NCBI RefSeq assembly: GCF_026339735.1
Contig: NZ_JAPEQG010000001.1
Coordinates: 5,208,001 to 5,272,000 of the forward strand
DNA length: 64,000 bases
Reading direction: 5' to 3'
Source: Streptomyces sp. NBC_01669
GTDB lineage: Bacteria; Actinomycetota; Actinomycetes; Streptomycetales; Streptomycetaceae
In this document: positions 43,115 through 51,478 of the stretch, in pieces
Position numbering within the stretch: the first letter of the stretch is position 1
How the letters are laid out: every line of letters starts with the position of its first letter
Translations under genes and position numbers: made by a program
The notes under the pieces: generated by a model
What the model was told of the DNA's origin: nothing
What the model saw: only the letters and a program-made list of their open reading frames with translations
The model's database searches: none

Positions 43115-43558
43115 CTATTCGGTGCCGATGTCCTCGTTCCAGAGGTCGGGGTGGTCGCGGATGAACTCCCGCATCAGGGCGATGCATTCGGGGTCGTCGA
43201 GCAGCGCGACCTGGACGCCGTGCTCGGCCAGCCAGTCGTGGCCGCCGTGGAAGGTGGCGGCCTCGCCGATGACCACCCGGGAGATGCCGAACTGGCGGAC
43301 CAGGCCGCTGCAGTACCAGCAGGGCGAGAGCGTGGTGACCATGGTCGTGCCGCGGTACGAACGCTGCCGGCCGGCCGCGCGGAAGGCGGCGGTCTCCGCG
43401 TGCGTGGACGGATCTCCGTCCTGCACGCGGCGGTTGTGGCCCCGGCCGAGGAGCGTGCCGTCCGCGGCGTAGAGGGCCGCGCCGATGGGGATGCCGCCCT
43501 CGGCGAGGCCGGCGCGGGCCTCCGCGAGGGCGGTGGCGAGCATGGCCCTGTCGTTCAT
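43115..43558 (-). CDS. Zinc-dependent nucleoside/cytosine deaminase
   Basis: 147 residues, the cytidine-deaminase-like fold. The zinc motif is complete: STHAETAAFR (His plus catalytic Glu) and TLSPCWYCSGLV (two Cys). The end (DPECIALMREFIRDHPDLWNED) strongly recalls yeast-type cytosine deaminase Fcy1 rather than tRNA adenosine deaminase TadA. The ATG at 43558 is used. A role in pyrimidine salvage is likely but inferred. It is monocistronic; the 179-bp gap up to the next gene shows nothing clear. Confidence 0.88.
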   Translation of the reverse strand: MNDRAMLATALAEARAGLAEGGIPIGAALYAADGTLLGRGHNRRVQDGDPSTHAETAAFRAAGRQRSYRGTTMVTTLSPCWYCSGLVRQFGISRVVIGEAATFHGGHDWLAEHGVQVALLDDPECIALMREFIRDHPDLWNEDIGTE

Positions 43559-43737
43559 GCGCGTCCTGTCCTGGTGGTCGGTGCGCGGGGGCGGCGCCCC
43601 GGGTGGTCGCTGTTCCCGGACCGCCGCTCATGCGCGTGGTGCACGCGGCCCTCGAAGCGCCCGGCCCCGCAGGAGCGGACAGCACGCCTGCCCCTGCTCG
43701 AACGGCCGGGCAGCTGCTGTATCCGTGAGCCTTTGCG

Positions 43738-44142
43738 CTACGAGGCGGGTGGAGCGGACTCCTCGGGACCGGCCCCGCTCTCCCGGCGCTTGAGCTCCTC
43801 CTCGCGGCGGCGCAGATCGGCCTCCCAGTCCTTGAGGAGCGACTCGTCCTTCTTGTTCTCTTCCTTGAGGGCCTTCAGGAAATCCGGATTGTCGTCCGGC
43901 GCCACCCACTCGTGGCGGTGATTGCGGTGCCATTCGGAGGGTGTACGGCCTCCGGCGGGCACCTGGCGCAGCTTGCCGGCGGCCAGCCACACGATCGGGC
44001 CGACGATCCAGAAGAGCAGGATGATGAAGACCCAGGCGATCTTCGGCAGGTGCTTGGCCTCGTCCTCCGGGGTGTTCAGACAGTCGATGAACGCGTAGAT
44101 CGTCAGCGCCAGCGGCAGGAGATAGATCAAGGCCCGGAACAT
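43738..44142 (-). CDS. PLD nuclease N-terminal-type membrane protein
   Basis: 134 residues. Two membrane helices (ALIYLLPLALTIYAFIDCL and IAWVFIILLFWIVGPIVWLAAG) form a PLDc_N domain, which is normally the membrane part of cardiolipin synthases but often occurs alone in actinobacteria. The C-terminal half is a charged Glu/Lys/Arg-rich helix, probably cytoplasmic. It is divergent from the ubiD-type gene of menaquinone synthesis (89-bp gap). Function unknown. Confidence 0.85.
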   Translation of the reverse strand: MFRALIYLLPLALTIYAFIDCLNTPEDEAKHLPKIAWVFIILLFWIVGPIVWLAAGKLRQVPAGGRTPSEWHRNHRHEWVAPDDNPDFLKALKEENKKDESLLKDWEADLRRREEELKRRESGAGPEESAPPAS

Positions 44143-44231
44143 GGTGGAAGGGTCCCCCCACGGAGAGATGGCGGGGCACTGTCCCGCCCCGGTGACGGGC
44201 CCAGGGTAGCCCGTGGCCGATACTGGACCGC

Positions 44232-45689
44232 ATGGCTTACGACGATCTTCGTTCCCTCCTCCGGGCGCTGGAGCGCGAGGGCGAGCTCAAGCGCATCAAG
44301 GCCGAGGTCGACCCCTACCTGGAGGTCGGCGAGATCGTCGACCGGGTGAACAAGGCGGGCGGGCCCGCACTGCTCTTCGAGAACGTCAAGGGCTCATCGA
44401 TGCCCCTGGCCATGAATGTCTTCGGGACCGACCGGCGGCTGCTGAAGGCGCTCGGGCTGAAGTCGTACGCCGATATCAGCGACAAGATCGGCGGCCTGCT
44501 GAAGCCGGAGCTGCCGCACGGCTTCGTCGGAGTGCGCGAGGCGTTCGGCAAGCTCGGCTCGATGGTGCACGTGCCGCCGAAGAAGGTGAAGTCGGACAGC
44601 GCCCCCGTGCAGGAGGTCGTCCTCACCGGCGACGACGTGGACCTGGACCGGCTGCCCGCGCTCTTCACCTGGCCCGAGGACGGCGGCTCCTTCTTCAACC
44701 TGGGGCTCACCCACACCAAGCACCCGGAGACCGGCGTACGGAACCTGGGGCTTTACCGGCTCCAGCGCCACGACCGGCGCACCATCGGGATGCACTGGCA
44801 GATCCACAAGGACAGCCGCAACCACTACCAGGTGGCCGCCAAGCGCGGGGAGCGGCTGCCCGTCGCGATCGCGTTCGGGGCGCCGCCCGCGGTGACGTAC
44901 GCGTCCACCGCCCCGCTGCCCGGGGACATCGACGAGTACCTGTTCGCCGGGTTCATCCAGGGCAAGCGGATCGAGATGGTCGACTGCAAGACCGTGCCGT
45001 TGCAGGTCCCGGCGCAGGCGGAGGTCGTCATCGAGGGGTGGCTGGAGCCCGGGAAGATGCTTCCCGAGGGGCCGTTCGGCGACCACACCGGGTTCTACAC
45101 GCCGCAGGAACCGTTCCCCGCGCTGACCATCGACTGCGTGACCATGCGGAGGCGTCCGCTGCTCCAGTCGATCGTGGTGGGCCGGCCGCCGACCGAGGAC
45201 GGGCCGCTGGGGCGGGCCACCGAGCGGTTCTTCCTGCCCCTGCTCAAGATCATCGTGCCGGACATCGTGGACTACCACCTGCCGGAGGCGGGCGGCTTCC
45301 ACAACTGTGCGATCGTCTCGATCGACAAGAAGTATCCGAAGCACGCCCAGAAGGTGATGAGTGCCATCTGGGGCGCGCACATGATGTCGCTGACCAAACT
45401 GATCGTCGTCGTGGACTCCGACTGCGACGTCCACGATCTGCACGAGGTCGCCTGGCGGGCGCTCGGCAACACCGACTACGCCCGGGACCTCACCGTCACC
45501 GAAGGCCCGGTCGATCATCTCGACCACGCCTCCTACCAGCAGTTCTGGGGCGGCAAGGCGGGCATCGACGCGACGAAGAAGTGGCCCGAGGAGGGCTACA
45601 CCCGGGACGGGGGCTGGCCGGACATGGTCGAGTCCGACCCGGAGACGGCGGCGAAGGTCGACCGCCGGTGGAAGGAGTACGGGCTGTGA
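44232..45689 (+). CDS. mqnL: Menaquinone biosynthesis decarboxylase, UbiD family
   Basis: 485 residues, the standard UbiD size. UbiD enzymes decarboxylate aromatic acids with prenylated FMN made by a UbiX partner; that partner is encoded at 47318. Visible landmarks are AYDDLRSLLRALEREGEL at the start, LPALFTWPEDGGSFFN, NHYQVAAKRGERLPVAIAFG, and EGPFGDHTGFYTP. In Streptomyces this gene acts in the late futalosine pathway. The stop overlaps the UbiA-type start, giving translational coupling. Confidence 0.93.
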   Translation: MAYDDLRSLLRALEREGELKRIKAEVDPYLEVGEIVDRVNKAGGPALLFENVKGSSMPLAMNVFGTDRRLLKALGLKSYADISDKIGGLLKPELPHGFVGVREAFGKLGSMVHVPPKKVKSDSAPVQEVVLTGDDVDLDRLPALFTWPEDGGSFFNLGLTHTKHPETGVRNLGLYRLQRHDRRTIGMHWQIHKDSRNHYQVAAKRGERLPVAIAFGAPPAVTYASTAPLPGDIDEYLFAGFIQGKRIEMVDCKTVPLQVPAQAEVVIEGWLEPGKMLPEGPFGDHTGFYTPQEPFPALTIDCVTMRRRPLLQSIVVGRPPTEDGPLGRATERFFLPLLKIIVPDIVDYHLPEAGGFHNCAIVSIDKKYPKHAQKVMSAIWGAHMMSLTKLIVVVDSDCDVHDLHEVAWRALGNTDYARDLTVTEGPVDHLDHASYQQFWGGKAGIDATKKWPEEGYTRDGGWPDMVESDPETAAKVDRRWKEYGL

Positions 45690-46603
45690 GTGCGGCCGAA
45701 GCGACGCTGGGCCCCGGGCCCGCGCAACCGACCGGCAGGGTCAAGGCGTTCTTGCGGCTCGTGATGATCGAGCACTCGGTCTTCGCGCTGCCCTTCGCCT
45801 ACATCGCCTCGCTGACCGCGATGTTCCACCTCGACGAGAACATCCACTGGGTGCGCCTGCTGCTCGTCACCGTCGCGATGGTCGGGCTGCGGACATTCGC
45901 CATGGCCGCGAACCGGATCATCGACCGCGAGATCGACGCCCGTAATCCGCGTACCGCCGGCCGTGAGCTGGTCACCGGTGCCGTCTCCGTGAAGTCGGCG
46001 TGGACGGGCGCGCTCGTCGCGGTCGTCGTCTTCCTCGGCGCCGCCGCGCTGCTGAACCCGCTGTGTCTGGCGCTCGCGCCGATCGCCGTCGTGCCGATGG
46101 TCGTCTATCCGTACGGCAAGCGGTTCACCCACTACCCGCACGCCATCCTCGGCATCGCGCAGGCCATAGGGCCCATCGGTGCCTGGCTGGCGGTCACCGG
46201 CAGCTGGTCGTGGGACGCGGTGATACTCGGTCTCGCGGTCGGCGTCTGGATCGGCGGCTTCGACCTGATCTTCGCCTGCCAGGATGTCCAGGCGGACCGC
46301 GCGCACGGTGTGTTCTCGGTCCCGGCCCGCTTCGGGATCCCGGCCGCGCTGTGGGGGGCACGGGTCTGCCATGCAGTGACGACCGGTCTGCTGGTCTGGT
46401 TCGGTCTGGCGACGGGTGCGGAGCTGTTCTACTGGATCGGCATGGTGATCGTCGCCGTGGCGTTCGTGTACGAGCATCGCGTGGTGCGGCCGCACGATCT
46501 GTCCCGGCTGAACCGGGCGTTCTTCTCCGTCAACGGATTCATCGGGATCGCGCTGTTCGCATGTGCCCTGCTGGACCTGCTGGTGCGCGGCCTCACACCG
46601 TAA
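45686..46603 (+). CDS. mqnP: Menaquinone biosynthesis prenyltransferase, UbiA family
   Basis: 305 residues from GTG 45686. Eight or nine membrane helices with both Asp-rich motifs: NRIIDREIDARNPRTAGR (about residue 75) and FACQDVQADRAHG (about 195). It prenylates the 1,4-dihydroxy-6-naphthoate ring in the futalosine route. It is coupled to the upstream UbiD-type gene and overlaps the end of the convergent rhomboid gene by 11 bp. Confidence 0.93.
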   Translation: MSAAEATLGPGPAQPTGRVKAFLRLVMIEHSVFALPFAYIASLTAMFHLDENIHWVRLLLVTVAMVGLRTFAMAANRIIDREIDARNPRTAGRELVTGAVSVKSAWTGALVAVVVFLGAAALLNPLCLALAPIAVVPMVVYPYGKRFTHYPHAILGIAQAIGPIGAWLAVTGSWSWDAVILGLAVGVWIGGFDLIFACQDVQADRAHGVFSVPARFGIPAALWGARVCHAVTTGLLVWFGLATGAELFYWIGMVIVAVAFVYEHRVVRPHDLSRLNRAFFSVNGFIGIALFACALLDLLVRGLTP

Positions 46604-47201
46604 AGGCGGGGGGTACGGGGCGGGTGGTACGGCGCGGGCGGCGGAATGCGAACGCCGCGCCCACCCCTCCGGCCAGCCCGAACAGATGCCCCTGCCAGCT
46701 GATCCCGGAGTCGGTCGGCAGGATTCCCCACAGCAGTGAGCCGTAGACCGCGGCGATCACGACGCCCACCACGACGTCGAGCGGCCTCCGGTCGACGAAG
46801 CCGCGGACCAGCAGATAGCCGAAGAGGCCGAAGACCACGCCGGACGCGCCGAGTGTGACGGTGTGCGAGGGCGCGGTCAGCCAGACGCCGAGGCCGCTGA
46901 CGACGATGACGGTCAGGACGACGGCGGCGAACCGGCGTATCCCGCCGAGGGCCGCGATGAAGCCGAGGACCAGCAGCGGGACGGTGTTGGAGGCGACATG
47001 CTCCCACCCGCTGTGCAGGAACGCGGCGGGCACGATGTCGAGGAGTTCGGCCGGCTCGCGCGGAGTGATGCCGTAGGTGTCGAGTGCTTGACCGGTCGCC
47101 GTGTCGATGCCTTCGAGCACCCACAGCAGTGTGATCCAGCCCAGCATCAGCGCGCCGGCCGTCATCGCCCGCGCGGAGGTGCCTGTACGGGTACCGGTCA
47201 T
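46593..47201 (-). CDS. Rhomboid family intramembrane serine protease
   Basis: 202 residues, about six membrane helices. The catalytic serine is in the family signature LGASGVVFGLFGYLL, and the partner histidine is in SWQGHLFGLAGG in the last helix; the substrate-gating loop region has SGWEHVASN. Rhomboids cleave single-pass membrane proteins inside the bilayer. Target unknown. It is inserted between the UbiA- and UbiX-type genes on the opposite strand, as in other Streptomyces menaquinone loci. Confidence 0.92.
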   Translation of the reverse strand: MTGTRTGTSARAMTAGALMLGWITLLWVLEGIDTATGQALDTYGITPREPAELLDIVPAAFLHSGWEHVASNTVPLLVLGFIAALGGIRRFAAVVLTVIVVSGLGVWLTAPSHTVTLGASGVVFGLFGYLLVRGFVDRRPLDVVVGVVIAAVYGSLLWGILPTDSGISWQGHLFGLAGGVGAAFAFRRPRRTTRPVPPAFTV

Positions 47202-47317
47202 GGCCGCCCCCTGTCCTTGGCCTGTCCATGGCCGTCGACGGCCTGTCCTTCATCTGTCGGAACGCACGGAGCCCCTCGCTCGGTTCCGCAACTTCTGCGC
47301 CGGATAGGCTCGGGGGT

Positions 47318-48007
47318 GTGGAATCCGGGACTTCAGTGAGTCAGCAGCAGCGGCAGCCTTGGATTGTCGGGGTTTCGGGCGCTTCAGGTACACCCTTCGC
47401 TGCCGCCGTGCTGCGTGGTCTGCTGGCCGCGGGCGAGAGCGTCGACCTGGTGGTGAGCCGGGCCTCGCGGCTGACGCTGCTGGACGAGACCGGGATCGCC
47501 TTCCGCGACGCACGCTGGCAGGAGGACCTGCGGAGCTGGCTGGCGCGCGGTGCGGACGGGAAACCGCACACCTTCGAGGTGGGCGATGCGGAGCTCGACG
47601 GCGTACAGCACTGGGCGGCCGGTGATCTCGCGGCCGGGCCGTCCTCGGGGTCGTACCCGGCGAAGGGGATGCTGATCGTTCCCGCCTCGACGGCCTGTGT
47701 GGCCGGAGTGGCGCTCGGGCTCTCGAAGGATCTGCTGCAGCGGGCCGCGAGCGTGACGCTCAAGGAGCGGCGGAAGCTGGTCGTCGCGGTGCGCGAGACT
47801 CCGCTGAACGCATCGACGCTGAAGCATCTGGTGACCCTGGACGAGGCGGGCGCCGTGGTGCTGCCCGCCTCTCCGGCGTTCTATGCGGGTGCGACGCACA
47901 TCCAGGATCTGGTGGACTTCGTCGCGGGGCGGGTGCTGGACGCGGCAGGGGTGCCGCACCAGCTCTACCGCCGGTGGGAGGGGAAGCTCGGTGGCTCCCG
48001 TGACTGA
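47318..48007 (+). CDS. mqnM: UbiX-type flavin prenyltransferase
   Basis: 229 residues from GTG 47318. It makes prenylated FMN for the UbiD-family enzyme at 44232. Landmarks are VGVSGASGTPFAAAVLRGLL (N-terminal FMN-binding), STACVAGVALGLSKDLLQRAA, VVAVRETPLN, and LPASPAFYAGATHIQDLVDFV at the end. A second in-frame GTG at 47336 is possible. It is divergent from the rhomboid gene across 116 bp. Confidence 0.93.
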   Translation: MESGTSVSQQQRQPWIVGVSGASGTPFAAAVLRGLLAAGESVDLVVSRASRLTLLDETGIAFRDARWQEDLRSWLARGADGKPHTFEVGDAELDGVQHWAAGDLAAGPSSGSYPAKGMLIVPASTACVAGVALGLSKDLLQRAASVTLKERRKLVVAVRETPLNASTLKHLVTLDEAGAVVLPASPAFYAGATHIQDLVDFVAGRVLDAAGVPHQLYRRWEGKLGGSRD

Positions 48008-48030
48008 GGCCGGGTTCGTCCCGGCGGGAC

Positions 48031-48165
48031 TCAGCGCTTCTTCGGGGCGCGCGGGGTGCGGGTCTTGTCGATCCGGTGCGCGGCGGCGGGCTGGTGGGCA
48101 CGCGAGCGGTTGGCCAGGTCCTGCAGCTCGCGCATCCGGGCGTAGGCCATCTCGATCGTGTACAC
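48031..48165 (-). CDS. 44-residue basic protein
   Basis: GTG 48165 with AGGAG about nine bases upstream opens a 44-codon frame beginning VYTIEMAYARMRELQDLANR and continuing with a highly basic, Pro/Ala-rich tail (RIDKTRTPRAPKKR). Codon bias and the ribosome binding site support it. The first 20 residues form an amphipathic helix. It faces the UbiX-type gene and is divergent from the Lrp gene across a 132-bp AT-rich region. No family recognised. Confidence 0.65.
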   Translation of the reverse strand: MYTIEMAYARMRELQDLANRSRAHQPAAAHRIDKTRTPRAPKKR

Positions 48166-48248
48166 GGTGTTGTCACTCCTGAGGATTCGAAAGCACTTCT
48201 TGGGATATCTGAAAGATTTACAGGGCGTGGGCTCTGTATGCCTTAGAT

Positions 48249-48260
48249 TCTACACGTAGA
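48249..48260. promoter_or_regulatory. Palindromic Lrp-type operator candidate
   Basis: TCTACACGTAGA, a perfect 12-bp palindrome 38 bp before the Lrp ATG, in the AT-rich region shared with the 44-residue gene. Confidence 0.5.
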
Positions 48261-48297
48261 CTCGCGGTACTGCTGAACAATGGAAGGTTTCAGTCAT

Positions 48298-48753
48298 ATG
48301 GACGCGGTGGACAGGCAGCTCATCCAGGCCCTGAGGGAGAACGGCAGGGCTTCGTACGCCGAGCTGGGACGGCTCGTCGGGCTCTCCGGGCCCAGCGTCA
48401 CCGACCGCATCAATCGGCTGGAAACCGCCGGTGTCATCACCGGGTACCGCGCCACCGTCGACGCCGCCTCGCTCGGGCTCGGGGTCACGGCCCTGATCGG
48501 CATCTCGCTCTCCGACGCTGCCGATCACGAGGACGTCGCGCGCCGGCTCAAGGACCTCGCGGAGATCGAGGACTGCTGGTTCATCGCGGGCGACGACTCG
48601 TTCATGCTCAAGGTGCGGGTCGGTGACGTCGACGGCCTGGAGAAGACCATCCGCCGGCTCAGCGGCACGAAGGGCGTCTCCCGGACCCGTACGACGATCG
48701 TGCTCTCCACCAAGTGGGAGAACCGGGTCGGGGAACTCCCCGAGGAGTCGTAG
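48298..48753 (+). CDS. Lrp/AsnC family regulator
   Basis: 151 residues from ATG 48298, chosen because GGAAGG lies nine bases before it; an upstream ATG (48280) would bury that site. One winged helix (VDRQLIQALRENGRASYAEL, LVGLSGPSVTDRINRLE) is followed by a full RAM ligand-binding domain (VTALIGISLSD, CWFIAGDDSFMLKVRV). It is a normal single-module Lrp, unlike the double one at 8566. It lies 103 bp before mqnE on the same strand and may regulate itself and the divergent small gene, and possibly mqnE. Confidence 0.92.
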   Translation: MDAVDRQLIQALRENGRASYAELGRLVGLSGPSVTDRINRLETAGVITGYRATVDAASLGLGVTALIGISLSDAADHEDVARRLKDLAEIEDCWFIAGDDSFMLKVRVGDVDGLEKTIRRLSGTKGVSRTRTTIVLSTKWENRVGELPEES

Positions 48754-48856
48754 GCGTAACGTGGTGGAGCCCCCGGGTGACCGGGGGTTTCTGCCGGTTT
48801 CACGGTGGAATCCGGTGGAACGCACAGCACGTCAGAGACATCTGGGAGGCAGCCGC

Positions 48857-50020
48857 ATGGACGTTGGGCTCAAGCGCGAGCTGGAGGAGAAGGTCCGCGC
48901 GGGGGAGCGGCTGACCCGTGAGGACGGCATCGCCCTCTACGCGTCGGACGACCTGGCCTGGCTCGGCGGCCTTGCCCATGAGGTGCGCACGCGCAAGAAC
49001 GGTGACGTCGTGCACTTCAACGTCAACCGGCACCTCAACATGACGAACGTGTGCACCGCCTCGTGCGCGTACTGCTCGTTCCAGCGCAAGCCGGGCGAGA
49101 AGGACGCGTACACGATGCGCATCGAGGAGGCCGTCCGCCTCGCGAAGGCGATGGAGGGCGAGAATCTCACCGAGCTGCACATCGTCAACGGGCTGCACCC
49201 CACCCTCCCGTGGCGCTACTACCCGCGCTCCCTCAGCGCGCTGAAGGAAGCCCTGCCGCAGGTCTCCCTCAAGGCGTTCACCGCCACCGAGATCCACCAC
49301 TTCGAGACCATCTCCGGGCTCTCCGCCTCCGAGATCCTCGACGAGCTGATCGAGGCCGGTCTGGAGTCGCTGACCGGTGGCGGCGCGGAGATCTTCGACT
49401 GGGAGGTCCGCCAGCACATCGTGGACCACGACACCCACTGGGAAGACTGGTCGCGCATCCACCGCCTCGCGCACGAGAAGGGTCTGAAGACCCCGGCGAC
49501 GATGCTGTACGGGCACATCGAGGAGCCGCGTCACCGCGTCGACCATGTGCTGCGACTGCGCGAGCTGCAGGACGAGACCGGTGGCTTCCAGGTCTTCATC
49601 CCCCTCCGCTACCAGCACGACTTCGTGGACATGAAGGACGGCAAGGTCCGCAACAAGCTCCAGGCGCGGACGACGATGGCGACCGGCGCCGAGGCGCTGA
49701 AGACCTTCGCGGTCTCGCGTCTGCTCTTCGACAACGTCCCGCACGTCAAGGTCTTCTGGGTGATGCACGGCGTGCAGACCGCCCAGCTCGCGCTGCAGCA
49801 CGGCGCGGACGACATGGACGGCTCGGTCGTCGAGTACAAGATCACGCACGACGCGGACAACTACGGCACGCCGAACAAGCTCGGCCGTGACGACCTGCTG
49901 GACCTGATCCGGGACGCGGGCTTCCGCCCTGTCGAGCGCAACACCCGGTACGAGATCATCCGCGAGTACCCGGGGCCGGACGCGGACCGTCGCGAGGCGC
50001 CGCAGCCGATGCGCGTCTGA
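48857..50020 (+). CDS. mqnE: Aminofutalosine synthase
   Basis: 387 residues from ATG 48857 (GGGAGG upstream). It is a radical SAM enzyme that makes 6-amino-6-deoxyfutalosine from chorismate-derived enolpyruvyl benzoate and SAM, the first committed steps of the futalosine pathway. The Fe-S cluster motif CTASCAYCSF is at about residues 65-74; NVNRHLNMTNVC and TAQLALQHGADDMDGSV are family blocks. Upstream genes encode the late-pathway enzymes. It ends at a strong hairpin. Confidence 0.95.
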   Translation: MDVGLKRELEEKVRAGERLTREDGIALYASDDLAWLGGLAHEVRTRKNGDVVHFNVNRHLNMTNVCTASCAYCSFQRKPGEKDAYTMRIEEAVRLAKAMEGENLTELHIVNGLHPTLPWRYYPRSLSALKEALPQVSLKAFTATEIHHFETISGLSASEILDELIEAGLESLTGGGAEIFDWEVRQHIVDHDTHWEDWSRIHRLAHEKGLKTPATMLYGHIEEPRHRVDHVLRLRELQDETGGFQVFIPLRYQHDFVDMKDGKVRNKLQARTTMATGAEALKTFAVSRLLFDNVPHVKVFWVMHGVQTAQLALQHGADDMDGSVVEYKITHDADNYGTPNKLGRDDLLDLIRDAGFRPVERNTRYEIIREYPGPDADRREAPQPMRV

Positions 50021-50052
50021 CGTCCGGCACGTCCCTGCGTACCGCTCCGTAC

Positions 50053-50087
50053 GAAAGCCCCGGCCGCCGTCCCCGGCCGGGGCTTTC
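50053..50087. terminator. Terminator of mqnE
   Basis: A 14-bp near-perfect stem with a short loop (50053-50066 with 50074-50087) begins with GAAAGCC and ends in GGCTTTC. Confidence 0.85.
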
Positions 50088-50141
50088 TCGCGTACTGGAC
50101 GGTTCTTGAGCCACTCATTCGGTAATAGTTAATCTGCCCTT

Positions 50142-50666
50142 ATGGCGCTTACTTTTGAGCTCGACCCCAAGTTCGACGGCACGCTGCGCGACGGCATCAT
50201 CGCGCTCTGGGTCGATGTCTCCAACGCGGGCGGAGCCGTCGGCTTCATACCGTCCGTCACCACCGAGGAGATCCGGCCCGAGCTGGTCAAGCATCTCGTC
50301 TCGATGGCCGAGGGACGCACCCGGCTGCTGGTCGGGTACGACGAGGGGGGCGCCGTGGCCGCCACCGCCTTCCTCACCCACAACACGCACCGGCTGATGA
50401 CCCACTGGCTCTGGATCTACACGGTGATGGTCCACCCCCGGCACCAGGGCAAGGGCTACGGCCGCGGTCTGATGTCCGCCGTGGCGGAGGCGGCCCGCGG
50501 GTTCGAGGGCATCGAGGCGATCCGGCTGACCTGCCGGGGCGGCACCGGCGCCGACCGTTTCTACCTGTCGTGCGGTTACAAGGAGGTCGGGCGGGTGCCG
50601 GGCGCGATCCGGGTCGCCGACGGGGACGACCGCGACGACATCATCATGCTGCTCCCGCTGGACTGA
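50142..50666 (+). CDS. GNAT family N-acetyltransferase
   Basis: 174 residues from ATG 50142. The acetyl-CoA loop is VMVHPRHQGKGYGRGLMSAV at about residue 105, followed by IRLTCRGGTGADRFYLSCGY, so the fold is complete. No substrate clue. It stands between mqnE and a DUF4229 gene. Confidence 0.9.
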   Translation: MALTFELDPKFDGTLRDGIIALWVDVSNAGGAVGFIPSVTTEEIRPELVKHLVSMAEGRTRLLVGYDEGGAVAATAFLTHNTHRLMTHWLWIYTVMVHPRHQGKGYGRGLMSAVAEAARGFEGIEAIRLTCRGGTGADRFYLSCGYKEVGRVPGAIRVADGDDRDDIIMLLPLD

Positions 50667-50767
50667 CCGCAGGGGTCCTCGGGCTGTTCCTGCCCGCCGA
50701 AGCGATCGATATCGGGGCATGCTTCACTGGTCGGGCAGGATTGTCGTACGTAGAGAGAAGGCCAGCC

Positions 50768-51061
50768 GTGTCCGCTGCCAAGCCGAGCGCAACGATCCGG
50801 TACACCCTGATGCGCCTCAGCATCTTCGTCGGCTGCCTCGCCGTCGTCGCCGTGGCTGTCACCTACGGTCTGCTGCCCTCCGGGCTCGGCGGGTCCAACG
50901 TCATCTGGATCATCCTGCTGGCCCTGCTTCTCTCCGCGCCACTCAGCTACGTCCTGCTGCGCAAGCAGCGCGACGAGATGTCCGCGCAGATCGCCCCCAG
51001 GATCGACCGCGCCAAGGCGCGACTGGCGGCGAACCAGGGCCAGGAGGACGGCGTCGCGTAG
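50768..51061 (+). CDS. DUF4229 small membrane protein
   Basis: 97 residues from GTG 50768 behind GAGAAGG. Two membrane helices (LSIFVGCLAVVAVAVTYGLL and IIWIILLALLLSAPLSYVLL, as read by eye) followed by the KQRDEMSAQIAPRIDRAK tail, which matches DUF4229. Function unknown. Same strand as the GNAT gene, 101 bp after it. Confidence 0.88.
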   Translation: MSAAKPSATIRYTLMRLSIFVGCLAVVAVAVTYGLLPSGLGGSNVIWIILLALLLSAPLSYVLLRKQRDEMSAQIAPRIDRAKARLAANQGQEDGVA

Positions 51062-51146
51062 CGAGGCGCGTGGGGCCCGTGAGGGCCGCGTGAGGGTCGG
51101 GTAAGGGATACGTAAGGTTCCTCACACCCGTAGAGATTTTCTTCGG

Positions 51147-51184
51147 AACCCCAGTACCGAGCTTCCCGCTCATGTGCTGGGGTT
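51147..51184. terminator. Weak terminator after the DUF4229 gene
   Basis: An 8-bp stem (AACCCCAG with CTGGGGTT) has a long 22-nt loop. It lies 86 bp past the stop. Confidence 0.45.
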
Positions 51185-51230
51185 TCGCCGTTCCCCGGGG
51201 CCGGGCGGGTCATGGTTTCCCAAAGAAGAC

Positions 51231-51247
51231 CTTTGAGGTTCTCAAAG
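51231..51247. promoter_or_regulatory. 17-bp interrupted palindrome over a probable -35
   Basis: CTTTGAGGTTCTCAAAG has two exact 7-bp arms around GTT. It covers TTGAGG (51233-51238), the likely -35 of the leader-peptide promoter, so a bound protein would block or reposition RNA polymerase. Confidence 0.6.
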
Positions 51248-51262
51248 TTCAAGTGTTAACGT
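51233..51262 (+). promoter_or_regulatory. Promoter of the leader peptide and transporter
   Basis: TTGAGG (51233-51238) and TAACGT (51257-51262) with 18-bp spacing. The expected transcription start falls at 51269-51270, on or next to the leader ATG at 51270, so the message is probably leaderless. Confidence 0.55.
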
Positions 51263-51269
51263 GTTCGAC

Positions 51270-51365
51270 ATGAAGACAGCTGTGCGCCCCCGCCGTTCGG
51301 CGAGCATTCCGCTCGTGGCGCGCCTGCATGTCGATCTCTGCCGCTGTATGTCCGCGGTCTGTTAG
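51270..51365 (+). CDS. Cys-rich leader peptide (31 aa) upstream of a transporter
   Basis: ATG 51270 opens 31 codons ending in a Cys-rich stretch: RLHVDLCRCMSAVC, three cysteines in the last eight residues, with a UGU immediately before the stop. The RLHVDL-R element followed by late cysteines matches actinobacterial putative leader peptides placed before sulfur and cysteine genes. No ribosome binding site precedes it, which fits a leaderless start. The transporter gene follows 113 bp downstream with a hairpin between. Ribosome stalling at these codons when cysteine is short would change the RNA structure, so it is probably a cysteine-responsive attenuator. Confidence 0.75.
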   Translation: MKTAVRPRRSASIPLVARLHVDLCRCMSAVC

Positions 51366-51391
51366 CCGCTACGTCGAACCGGCACCATGCA

Positions 51392-51419
51392 GCGGCGCCG
51401 CCCCTGACGCGGGCGCCGC
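51392..51419 (+). promoter_or_regulatory. Attenuator hairpin candidate in the transporter leader
   Basis: GCGGCGCC (51392-51399) pairs with GGCGCCGC (51412-51419), giving an 8-bp GC stem with a 12-nt loop starting 26 nt after the leader stop. It is not followed by a U-run, so it may act as a Rho-type or translational switch. Confidence 0.5.
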
Positions 51420-51478
51420 ACCCCCGTCCCCCCGTTTCGTTCCCGTGCGCCCCCATGCGTCACATCAGGAGTGTGTCC

